Shown here piece after piece: positions 5,986 to 12,556 of a stretch of DNA of 12,556 nucleotides. The stretch lies in contig JBDUDA010000071.1 of NCBI GenBank assembly GCA_040003205.1, positions 1-12,556 on the forward strand, read 5' to 3'. The notes below the pieces were generated by a model that was not told the DNA's origin, ran no database searches, and was given only the letters and a program-made list of their open reading frames with translations. Within the stretch, counting starts at the first letter, position 1, and every line of letters begins with the position of its first letter. Source of the DNA: JALYIM01 sp040003205. GTDB taxonomy: Bacteria > Acidobacteriota > Terriglobia > Terriglobales > Acidobacteriaceae. The position numbers and the translations under genes are program-made.

Positions 5986-6694
5986 AAGAACCTGAAATTG
6001 AATACAGCAGAGAATTAAATACGCCCAGCACCGGATAAATCAGGCGCCCTAACAAGCCTCCGCCGAAATAGACGAGGATCAGCAATCCTACCCAGCCGAC
6101 GGTGTCGTAAGTGCGGCGCGCGGATTCAGGCAAAAAATGTCGCACCACATGGCTGCCGTCCAGCGGAGGTATCGGGATCAGATTAAAAACTCCGAGCACG
6201 ACATTGATCAACATCAGATCGTAAGCCAGTAGACTAACCGGCAGCAGCACGGAGCTGGTCTGGCTTCCAAGTGCATCAAGATGGTTGGGATAGCCAAACA
6301 ATATGCCTTGAATGATTGCAGCACCCAGATGAGACGTCATCGAAATCGCCGCCAGAAAAATTACGGCGATGCTGGCTAGGATGAAGTTGCTTCCCGGCCC
6401 AGCCAGGGTAGTCAAAATATCATCGCGCACCGGATTCTTGAAATTGCGCGGGTCCACCGGCGTCGGCTTTGCCCATCCCAGCATTGGAATGTGCGTCAGT
6501 AGCGCTATCAGCGGCAGCAAAACGGTTCCGAACGGATCAATGTGCCGAAGAGGATTCAGTGAAACTCGACCCAGCATGCGGGCCGTAGGATCACCGCAAC
6601 GGCTTGCCATCCAGGCGTGCGCAGACTCGTGAACGCTGATCGCGAATAGAAACACAATCAGTTGAAATATGATGTTTATCTGCTGCAGGGTCAT
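5984..6694 (-). CDS. Site-2 protease family membrane metalloprotease (M50)
   Basis: 236 aa intramembrane zinc metalloprotease of the Rip/YwhC-like group. The zinc motif is HESAH at 22-26 in the first hydrophobic segment. The third ligand is the Asp of NLIPIPPLDG (171-180, Asp179). The conserved LAGPGSNF (97-104) lies between them. Hydrophobic segments at about 5-20, 54-72, 94-118, 148-172 and 198-222 suggest a polytopic inner-membrane protein. It lacks a PDZ domain, so it is the short form and not RseP. Substrate is unknown. Its ATG at 6694 has no good Shine-Dalgarno. This is the first gene of the operon, 82 nt after the end of the preceding gene, and short M50 genes next to trpS-scpAB are a recurrent arrangement. 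Confidence 0.93.
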   Translation of the reverse strand: MTLQQINIIFQLIVFLFAISVHESAHAWMASRCGDPTARMLGRVSLNPLRHIDPFGTVLLPLIALLTHIPMLGWAKPTPVDPRNFKNPVRDDILTTLAGPGSNFILASIAVIFLAAISMTSHLGAAIIQGILFGYPNHLDALGSQTSSVLLPVSLLAYDLMLINVVLGVFNLIPIPPLDGSHVVRHFLPESARRTYDTVGWVGLLILVYFGGGLLGRLIYPVLGVFNSLLYSISGS

Positions 6695-6751
6695 CAGAGA
6701 TTGAACTCGATACTACCATGTGAAGTTGAGCGTTTAGCCGTACCGCCAAGA

Positions 6752-6771
6752 TCGCCCAGAGCCCGGGGCGA
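6752..6771 (-). terminator. Intergenic hairpin after the acyltransferase gene
   Basis: TCGCCC and GGGCGA form a 6 bp GC-rich stem with an 8 nt loop, 5 nt past the acyltransferase stop. On the minus strand it is followed by TCTTGG and not a T-run, so it is at best a weak terminator. It could also sit in the leader of the downstream protease operon. I see no convincing promoter for that operon in the 82 bp gap. Confidence 0.25.
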
Positions 6772-6776
6772 CCTGT

Positions 6777-7595
6777 TCATTTCTTGAATTCTGTCTGAGA
6801 TTTTTGCGGAGCGATCGTCTTTACCTTAATTGGCTTGGCAGGAATTCCTGCCACTACATTGAAAGGCTCTACATCCTTGGAAGCCACACCCATCGAGCCG
6901 ACCATCCCGTGTTCTCCGACTTTCACTCCGCTCATCACTGTTGCGTGATACGTAATGCGCGCCTTCGGTCCGATTTCGGTTTTGTGGTTACTGATGATCA
7001 TACCGTCGTTCAAATCGTGCGCGTGGGTGTAAACGTTAGCGAAATCGGAGATGGAACTGCCCGCGTGAATGATCAGCTCTCCGCGGTCGTCCAAAAGTAC
7101 ATACTTGTGAATGGTGCAATTGTCTTCGACCGTCAGGTTGTATCCGAATGAAACTTCGACGCCATGGAAAATCTTGACGTTGCTACCGCAATGCTTGAAA
7201 ACATGGCGTGCCAGCATGGCGCGCATGCGAAATCCCAGCCAATGATTGAGGCCGGCGGGAGAGCGATCGAACATCATCCAAAACCAGATCAGCGGCTTGC
7301 GCTCGGCGTACTTCGCGGCATCCACGTCTCCGTAATATTCAGGTTCCAACGTAGTGTTGCGAGGATCGAAGCAGTGGGTCTGTATCTGAATCCCCTGGCC
7401 TGGCTCGGACAGCAATCGTCCGCCATGCTCGGAAGGCTTTCCCAGGTAGAGTTCATGCAACGCATCTCGGACCGTGTCACTTCGGTGCTCGGGATCACGG
7501 TTTGCAAACTGCTGGTCGAGCCACGCGATCCATTGCAAAAAGTCGGCTTCAGCATCTCGAGTTGGAGTGAGCGGGCGATATTCGTATCGTGGCAT
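6777..7595 (-). CDS. Left-handed beta-helix (hexapeptide) acyltransferase
   Basis: 272 aa. Residues about 140-258 show the hexapeptide-repeat pattern of the left-handed beta-helix acyltransferases, with LIIHAGSSISDFANVYTHAHD (about 175-194) and KTEIGPKARI followed by VMSGVKVGEHGMVGSMGVASKDV. They end in the family hallmark VVAGIPAKPIKV (247-258). His191 or His193 in THAHD is the likely catalytic base, as in maltose/galactoside O-acetyltransferases. Residues 1-135 are an uncharacterised polar N-terminal region (IWFWMMFDRSPAGLNHWLGF at 103-122). The donor is probably acetyl-CoA, and the acceptor is unknown, perhaps an envelope sugar. The start at ATG 7595 is chosen over an upstream ATG at 7742 because AGAAGG lies 7 nt before it. 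The longer version would also run through the divergent promoter region. Confidence 0.88.
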   Translation of the reverse strand: MPRYEYRPLTPTRDAEADFLQWIAWLDQQFANRDPEHRSDTVRDALHELYLGKPSEHGGRLLSEPGQGIQIQTHCFDPRNTTLEPEYYGDVDAAKYAERKPLIWFWMMFDRSPAGLNHWLGFRMRAMLARHVFKHCGSNVKIFHGVEVSFGYNLTVEDNCTIHKYVLLDDRGELIIHAGSSISDFANVYTHAHDLNDGMIISNHKTEIGPKARITYHATVMSGVKVGEHGMVGSMGVASKDVEPFNVVAGIPAKPIKVKTIAPQKSQTEFKK

Positions 7596-7778
7596 GGCAC
7601 AGCCTTCTTTGTGGCGAGGAGAATCAAACCTCGGGCAACGACTAGAACATAGCACATGAGATATTCCTGTCGTTGCATTGGCCGGGAGGTCATTCCTCGC
7701 TTTGCAATATAATTCGTGCGCATTGCGATTGTGCTCTCGCACAGTCGAACTTTGGGCGACAGTAGCGAGGAAGAGACT
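7596..7778. promoter_or_regulatory. Divergent promoter region, acyltransferase and amidohydrolase
   Basis: 183 bp between two divergent starts with no gene of its own. A perfect TATAAT lies at 7708-7713 on the plus strand, 65 bp before the amidohydrolase ATG, but no good -35 box lies 16-18 nt upstream. On the minus strand TATGTT (7651-7646), preceded by TGC, has a weak ACGACA 16 nt further up (7673-7668), a possible promoter for the acyltransferase. No clear operator palindrome was seen. Confidence 0.4.
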
Positions 7779-9527
7779 ATGTCGAAGCGCTTCAGATTTT
7801 CACTTCCTATCAAGGTCAAGAGATTGAACGTGGGTTCGAAGCTCGTCTCGAATGTTGCGCTTCTGAGTCTGTTAGTCCTGGCACAGCCTTTCCGCGCGCA
7901 AACCGCTTCCTCGACTCCTTTCGACGTTGTGATCACGAAGGGCCACATTATTGACGGCACCGGATCACCCTGGTATTCGGGAGATATCGGAATCCGCGAG
8001 GGGAGAATAGCGGCCATCGGAAATCTCACGGCGTCCCACCGCAAGCAAACGATTGATGCCGCCGGCAAAGTGGTCGCGCCCGGCTTTATTGACATGCTGG
8101 GACAATCGGAGTTGACCATCCTCGTAGATCCACGCCTGCCCTCGAAAATTTATCAGGGAATTACGACTGAAATCACAGGCGAAGGCGGGTCCGCCGCCCC
8201 CTTAAACGATGCAATTATCAAGTCAGAACACTCCTCCTACGAACACTACGGAATTACTCCCGACTGGCGAACGTTAAAGCAATATTTCTCGCGCCTGGAA
8301 AAACAGGGGATGGGTATAAACCTGGCCTCATATGTGGGCGCAACCCAGGTTCGGCGAATGGTCCTGGGAGACGACGATAAACAGCCCACGCCCCAGCAAT
8401 TGGACGAAATGAAGTCTCTGGTTGTGCGGGCCATGAAAGAAGGCGCGGTGGGTGTTTCCACCTCGCTTGAATATGCCCCTGCGCCGTATGCGAAAACGGA
8501 TGAACTGATCGCTCTCGCCACCGAAGCAGCGAAATTTGGCGGTGTCTATGCCACTCACATGCGCAGCGAAAGCGACTCTGTTCTCAACTCGATTGACGAA
8601 GCTCTGCGCATAGGGAAAGAAGCCAACATCCCCGTAGAGATCTGGCACATAAAGGTCGCCGGCAAGAAAAATTGGGGGCGTATGCCGGAAGTCGTAAACA
8701 AAATTAACGCCGCGCGCGCGGCGGGGATGGATATCACGGCTGACACCTACGCCTACCCGGCATGGTTCAATTCGATGTCCGCGTTTATTCCGCCCTGGGC
8801 GCACGATGGCGGCGACGAGAAACTAATTGCCCGCTTACAGAATCCGACTGATCGGGCGAGAATCCAAAAAGATATGCTCACGCCTTCAACAGACTGGGAC
8901 AACGAGTGGCAGGAGATTCCCGGACCGGAGTCTGTTCTCATCGGAGTTGTGCAAAATCCTGCACTGCTTCCACTGCAAGGCAAGACTCTGGCAGATATTG
9001 CGAAGCTCTGGAATAAAGATCCTATCGACGCACTCTGCGATTTGCTGATCCAAGATAAGGCGTTTACTTACGTAGCAGTATTCGGCATGTCAGAGCCGGA
9101 CGTCGCGCTCGCATTGCAGCAATCCTGGGTAGCGATTGATAACGATTCTTCAGGAACATCGCTCGAGGGAATTCTGGGAAAGGAACATCCGCATCCTCGC
9201 GCTTACGGCACGTTTCCAAGAATTCTCCGCAAATATGTTCGTGAGGAGAAAAAGCTCACCCTGGAAGACGCCATAAGAAAATTTTCAGCTTTGCCGGCGC
9301 AACGCTTGCGTCTCTCGGATCGTGGAGTGCTGAAAGCGGGCATGTGGGCCGACGTCACGATCTTCGACCCTGCGACCGTACGTGATCTCGCCACCTTCGA
9401 GAAGCCGAACCAATTGTCCGAGGGGATGGAGTACGTCTTGGTGAACGGCGCTCCGGTGATTGAAAAAGGAAAGATGACGGGAGCGCTTCCGGGGAAAGTG
9501 CTGCGAGGAGCGGGCTGGGTGCAGTAG
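7779..9527 (+). CDS. Secreted D-aminoacylase-like amidohydrolase with altered metal site
   Basis: 582 aa, length typical of N-acyl-D-amino-acid deacylases of the amidohydrolase superfamily. ATG 7779 is chosen because GAGGA lies 7 nt upstream. An ATG at 7716 would place 21 non-conserved residues before the signal peptide. Residues 1-42 are a Sec signal (basic start, VALLSLLVLA core, cleavage near AQT-A), so it acts in the periplasm or outside. The early strand block is GHIIDGTGSPWYSGDIGI, then APGFID (100-105). Where the family has HxH the sequence is MLGQSE, and where it has GNCG it is GEGG. Retained elements are His260 (YATHMRSES), His290 (IWHIKVAG), Asp454/456 (AIDND) and the late HPRAYGTFPRIL. 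The C-terminus is the usual small beta domain (GMWADVTIFDPATV). Substrate is unknown. A peptidase or peptidoglycan-related amide hydrolase is plausible. Confidence 0.88.
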   Translation: MSKRFRFSLPIKVKRLNVGSKLVSNVALLSLLVLAQPFRAQTASSTPFDVVITKGHIIDGTGSPWYSGDIGIREGRIAAIGNLTASHRKQTIDAAGKVVAPGFIDMLGQSELTILVDPRLPSKIYQGITTEITGEGGSAAPLNDAIIKSEHSSYEHYGITPDWRTLKQYFSRLEKQGMGINLASYVGATQVRRMVLGDDDKQPTPQQLDEMKSLVVRAMKEGAVGVSTSLEYAPAPYAKTDELIALATEAAKFGGVYATHMRSESDSVLNSIDEALRIGKEANIPVEIWHIKVAGKKNWGRMPEVVNKINAARAAGMDITADTYAYPAWFNSMSAFIPPWAHDGGDEKLIARLQNPTDRARIQKDMLTPSTDWDNEWQEIPGPESVLIGVVQNPALLPLQGKTLADIAKLWNKDPIDALCDLLIQDKAFTYVAVFGMSEPDVALALQQSWVAIDNDSSGTSLEGILGKEHPHPRAYGTFPRILRKYVREEKKLTLEDAIRKFSALPAQRLRLSDRGVLKAGMWADVTIFDPATVRDLATFEKPNQLSEGMEYVLVNGAPVIEKGKMTGALPGKVLRGAGWVQ

Positions 9528-9538
9528 GAAACGGAATT

Positions 9539-10141
9539 CTATTTTTGTGTAACCGACAGAGTATGCAGTCCGACAGAGGCCGTGTCTATGCGATCACGCA
9601 AGCCGAAGCGCGAATCCAGGCCAACCTCTGGATATTTGGGATGCAGATATTTCTCGACAAACATCTGTAGCACGAAGCGTGGAATATCCACTTCGTCCAG
9701 CGAAACCGAATCCACGTGAACGTATCCTTGACCTCCGGCCGCGTGCGCATGCGCAATGACTACGACAGTATGAACGCCGCTAAAGACCGACAGCAGCGGA
9801 TTCGCAGAGCTGTGGCCCGCCTTAAGCTGATCGAAGTCCACCTTTGATTTGCCGGTAATGACTTCCGGCTGAGATTCAAAACTCACCGACTTGACCCCGA
9901 CAGGAAAATCAATTTTGCCAGAAGCGAAATAAGCATTCACTTCCTGCTCGGTAAAAACAGTCGGCGTTTGATCTGGGGTCGGCCCTTTTCCATTGTTCTC
10001 AATTTGCTGTAACTTGGCCTCCATGCCGGCCCCTGGAAGAACCGGGGTGGCCGCCGCAGTCTGAGCCGGAACAGTAAGCGCTCGGAACGTAGTAATTAGA
10101 AAAAGGACCAGTAGAATGGGAAAACTTCGCGAGGGATTCAT
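9539..10141 (-). CDS. Exported protein of unknown function, coupled to AsmA
   Basis: 200 aa. Residues 1-27 are a signal peptide (PILLVLFLITTF core, cleavage near VPAQT-A), so the product is exported. The mature part has a Pro/Thr-rich linker (about 29-62) and then a domain with TEQEVNAYFASGKIDFP (64-80), SFESQPEVITGKSKVDFDQL (87-106) and HVDSVSLDEVDIPRFVL. The EVNAYF-then-strands pattern resembles small periplasmic lipid- or ligand-binding beta domains (DUF2140/YpmS-like), but I do not recognise a family with confidence. The ATG overlaps the AsmA stop as ATGA (10141-10138), so translation is likely coupled and the two may act together at the envelope. It ends 11 bp from the convergent amidohydrolase with no terminator visible. 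Confidence 0.8.
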   Translation of the reverse strand: MNPSRSFPILLVLFLITTFRALTVPAQTAAATPVLPGAGMEAKLQQIENNGKGPTPDQTPTVFTEQEVNAYFASGKIDFPVGVKSVSFESQPEVITGKSKVDFDQLKAGHSSANPLLSVFSGVHTVVVIAHAHAAGGQGYVHVDSVSLDEVDIPRFVLQMFVEKYLHPKYPEVGLDSRFGLRDRIDTASVGLHTLSVTQK

Positions 10142-12556
10142 GGTTTCAAAGCCGCCCGGGTTTCGGACGCGGACGCCGGAACAACTTTCGGTTCATTCAA
10201 TGTTCCCGTAATGCTGAACCCGGGAAGGCCGTTCCTAGAAAGTGTCACATTCAAAGCTTGTGCTTGAAAAGTTCCGCCGAGCGCTGCCGTTCCGCTCACT
10301 TGGTAGGTCGCGTCCTGAGTATCAAGTTTGCCGTCGTTGATCACAAACTTATTATCTCGGAATTTAAGACTTCCGGTGAAGTGTTGCATTTCAAGTGGCC
10401 CGCTGCCGGCCGAGAGCTCCACATGAGCTAGCGAACCGTTAGAGATATCTAGACCAAGAACAGCGTCAGCAGAGTCCATCATCTGGGATGCATTCAAGCC
10501 CTCGAAATCTGCCTGGTACTTGCCGGATGCGGTGCCCGTAATCCAGGCACTGTCAGGCACATTTGCCAATCTTTCAAAATCGACTTGCTCGATCGTTCCT
10601 GTCCCCGTGTAATGAGGCGGCTGAACCGTGAAGTCGGCTTTCCATTCTCCGACGTGGGAGCCCCCGAAAACTGTGCCTCGCAATTGGGATGCGCGCAGCT
10701 TTCCGCGGTTAAAATCAATAGTCGCGGAAACGTTGGTGGCGGTCTGGTCCTTGAAAATAACGCGATCGGCCGTGAGCTTTCCTTTTGCATTGAGCCCCAG
10801 CAGGTAAGAACGCCGCGATCGCGATGACGCCAGAAACCGATACCAAGGGCGTTTTCCGAACGCTGGATTGAATGATTCATTCAACTGCTCGGCCTCAACC
10901 CGCGGGGAATGAAGGTCGAATCTTGCAGGGCATACGCCGGGATCGGCGCAATGAAGCGGTATTGATGAGAAACCCCGCCACGTGCTGTTGGCGAGAGAGA
11001 AAGCCACGTTTTGGACCGCAATTTCATCCGGCTTGAGAAGAAGGTTTGCGGAGATTATTTCAAGCGGCTTGTTGATTCCCAAGACTTCGGCGCGCACGGA
11101 TCGCAATTGCGCCTGGCCGACCGGATGCATTTGCATGCCGGATCCCCAATTGTCGGCCAAACGTAGATCAAAGTTTATGGAGCCCGAAGCGGCAGCGATT
11201 GGAGCCGCGATTCCCGCCATTTTTGCCAGTTGCAACAGGGTTTGCACTTCGGCGCCTCCCTGCATTGCAATCCCGTAGGAGGTGCGTGATATCGAGCCTC
11301 GCACATGCGCAGGAGAGGGACGGCCGAGAGCGACACTGAATGGGCCAAAGTCGACGCGGGTATCTGCCACCGGCGCGAGCTTCGTCTTCCTTTCGAGCAC
11401 CTGGCTTTGTACCACTCGCTTGCCCGAATCAGGCAGTTGCGAAGCAGCGGCAAGGGCGAAGGGAACCGTTCCGACCACAAATTCGGTCGCGTTCGATTTC
11501 GATCCCAGCCGCAAATTGCTTGTGCTTCCACCCCCGTGCCACTCGGCCCGTTTTTCTCGACCGCCCGCGACAGTTGCCTGCCCTTCGAGCGTACCTGCGG
11601 CCACTAAACCGTCGGGAATATTTTGTCTGCAATGACGAGCTAGCACGAGTAGCGAGGCAATGGGTAATCCTTGAGCCGTCATTCGCAAATCGTAGGACCG
11701 CGGACCCAACAGCGAGGTCATTTTTCCATCCAATGAGAGCACCCCGGGGCCCACTGGTGCTCGACAGGAGATATCTGTCAATGAGTGGTCAACCGAACTA
11801 TAACGTCCGCCACATTGCCCGGACAGACGCATAGGCGCGCCGGCGGCAACGCCGAATCGGCGAAAATCCTGCACCTCAAATTTCGTATCCAGTGACAAAT
11901 TTGCGGGTTTGCCCGAAAGAGTTGTATTCAATAAAATACCGCCGCGCCAGCCGCGATCGTTGCCATAGGCGAGCTTCGAGGCCTGTCCCAATTGCGCGTG
12001 AGACCATTCCAGTTTGAACTCCAGCGGAGTTTCACGCAGGCTGCCGGCCCTCTGCCAGTTGCCGCTGACTTTCAGAACGCCGGTATCGCTAAGGTTAAAG
12101 TCCGTGCGCACAGGTTGCGCTTTCAGACGCATGCCCCATTGATTCTCCGAGTCCTGCCACAAACTGAAATCGGCTTCGGTCAGAGCGTAAGGTTTTTTTT
12201 CCAGTCCAAACTTAAAGTTGATTCTCGCCCGATCTGCTTGGATATAAGGAAACGCGATCCGCCCCTCGGTCGTATTCTTGCCGGTGGGGGCGCTCGGAGT
12301 TTTGGCGGCATGCTGAAGTAGATCCTCGAGGTTCCAATGTCCCTGGGAGTTTCGCGCGAGATTCAAACTTGGCTCAGCGAAATCCAACCGGCTGATCTCA
12401 AATCGTCCTCGGAACAACGAGATCATCCGCAACGATGCAGAAACAGTCTGCGCTCGCAGCATGGGCTCAGCGCTGAAGAAAGGGTCGTCGTGGATAACGA
12501 AGTTGTGGAGCTCGAAGCCGGGCCACGGAAGCACTCGCAGGCTGACCGATTGAATT
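10138..12556 (-). CDS. AsmA-family envelope protein, 5' end outside the window
   Basis: At least 805 residues. The frame is open to the right edge (SVSLR before VLPWPGFEL). The GTG at 12534 is therefore unlikely to be the true start, and a membrane anchor probably lies upstream. The visible N-terminus has the AsmA pattern: LPWPGFELHNFVIHDDP, PMLRAQTVSASLRMISLFRG and RLDFAEPSLNLARNSQGHWNLEDLL. The C-terminal third has the AsmA_2 type repeats, with GKLTADRVIFKDQTATNVSA, GSLAHVELSAGSGPL and a final SGTAALGGTFQAQALNVTL, PGFSITGTLNEPKV. AsmA, TamB and YhdP relatives are anchored in the inner membrane and span the periplasm as beta-rich grooves that move phospholipid or help outer-membrane assembly, so this protein implies a diderm cell. 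It is coupled by ATGA to the exported 200 aa protein downstream. Confidence 0.9.
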   Translation of the reverse strand, partial: IQSVSLRVLPWPGFELHNFVIHDDPFFSAEPMLRAQTVSASLRMISLFRGRFEISRLDFAEPSLNLARNSQGHWNLEDLLQHAAKTPSAPTGKNTTEGRIAFPYIQADRARINFKFGLEKKPYALTEADFSLWQDSENQWGMRLKAQPVRTDFNLSDTGVLKVSGNWQRAGSLRETPLEFKLEWSHAQLGQASKLAYGNDRGWRGGILLNTTLSGKPANLSLDTKFEVQDFRRFGVAAGAPMRLSGQCGGRYSSVDHSLTDISCRAPVGPGVLSLDGKMTSLLGPRSYDLRMTAQGLPIASLLVLARHCRQNIPDGLVAAGTLEGQATVAGGREKRAEWHGGGSTSNLRLGSKSNATEFVVGTVPFALAAASQLPDSGKRVVQSQVLERKTKLAPVADTRVDFGPFSVALGRPSPAHVRGSISRTSYGIAMQGGAEVQTLLQLAKMAGIAAPIAAASGSINFDLRLADNWGSGMQMHPVGQAQLRSVRAEVLGINKPLEIISANLLLKPDEIAVQNVAFSLANSTWRGFSSIPLHCADPGVCPARFDLHSPRVEAEQLNESFNPAFGKRPWYRFLASSRSRRSYLLGLNAKGKLTADRVIFKDQTATNVSATIDFNRGKLRASQLRGTVFGGSHVGEWKADFTVQPPHYTGTGTIEQVDFERLANVPDSAWITGTASGKYQADFEGLNASQMMDSADAVLGLDISNGSLAHVELSAGSGPLEMQHFTGSLKFRDNKFVINDGKLDTQDATYQVSGTAALGGTFQAQALNVTLSRNGLPGFSITGTLNEPKVVPASASETRAALKP

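Noticed and set aside
7716..7778. Upstream ATG extension of the amidohydrolase
   Set aside because: The ATG at 7779 has a strong Shine-Dalgarno and leads directly into a signal peptide. The upstream ATG begins only 3 bp after the TATAAT box and would bury the signal.
7289..8119. 276-codon minus-strand open frame across the divergent promoter
   Set aside because: It overlaps two well-supported genes and would remove the intergenic region. The protein has no recognisable domain.
9528..9538. Bidirectional terminator between the convergent genes
   Set aside because: The gap is only 11 bp and contains no inverted repeat. Any terminator would have to lie inside the coding sequences, and I did not find one.
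11340..11834. 164-codon plus-strand open frame opposite AsmA
   Set aside because: It is antisense to a long AsmA-like frame, and its composition is Arg/Pro-rich as expected for a shadow of a GC-rich gene.

Overview
The window is a gene-dense bacterial chromosome segment with nearly everything on the minus strand. Protein style and gene order suggest an Acidobacteriota (Terriglobia-like) genome. The reasons are the secreted D-aminoacylase-like amidohydrolase, the large AsmA protein coupled to a small exported protein, and the rip-trpS-scpA-scpB-rluB order. This is inference from sequence style, not a database result. I see no rRNA, tRNA, CRISPR array, transposase or phage gene.

Bases 1-6694 look like one operon read right to left: site-2 protease (rip), trpS, scpA, scpB, heme oxygenase (bphO), bacteriophytochrome (bphP), rluB, then the first codons of another gene cut by the left edge. 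Gaps between most genes are 0-60 bp or overlaps. The rip-trpS-scpA-scpB-rluB order is a familiar housekeeping cluster: membrane proteolysis, Trp-tRNA charging, the SMC-ScpAB kleisin complex and rRNA pseudouridylation. The bphO-bphP pair, which makes biliverdin and binds it as a red/far-red chromophore, sits inside this cluster between scpB and rluB.

The most notable observation is a footprint around that pair. The scpB-rluB junction is present twice. Downstream of the working scpB 3' end lies a dead copy of the rluB start. Upstream of the working rluB start lies a dead copy of the scpB 3' end. The two copies share collinear exact blocks of 13, 7 and 10 nt plus intervening similarity. This is what insertion of a roughly 2.3 kb light-sensing cassette with duplication of its target would leave. 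The phytochrome has a full PAS-GAF-PHY photosensory core but no kinase or other output domain.

Bases 6777-7595 encode a left-handed beta-helix acyltransferase on the minus strand. It is separated by a 183 bp divergent promoter region from a plus-strand secreted D-aminoacylase-like amidohydrolase (7779-9527). That enzyme lacks the usual HxH and Cys metal ligands of its family. It converges, with only 11 bp between stop codons, on a minus-strand pair (9539-12556): an AsmA-family envelope protein, 5' truncated by the right edge, and a small exported protein of unknown function coupled by an ATGA overlap.

Other points are a predicted [4Fe-4S] cysteine pattern in TrpRS, a GTGA-coupled start with a good Shine-Dalgarno for bphP, and an unusual TTG start for bphO preceded by an in-frame 13-codon relic of rluB.
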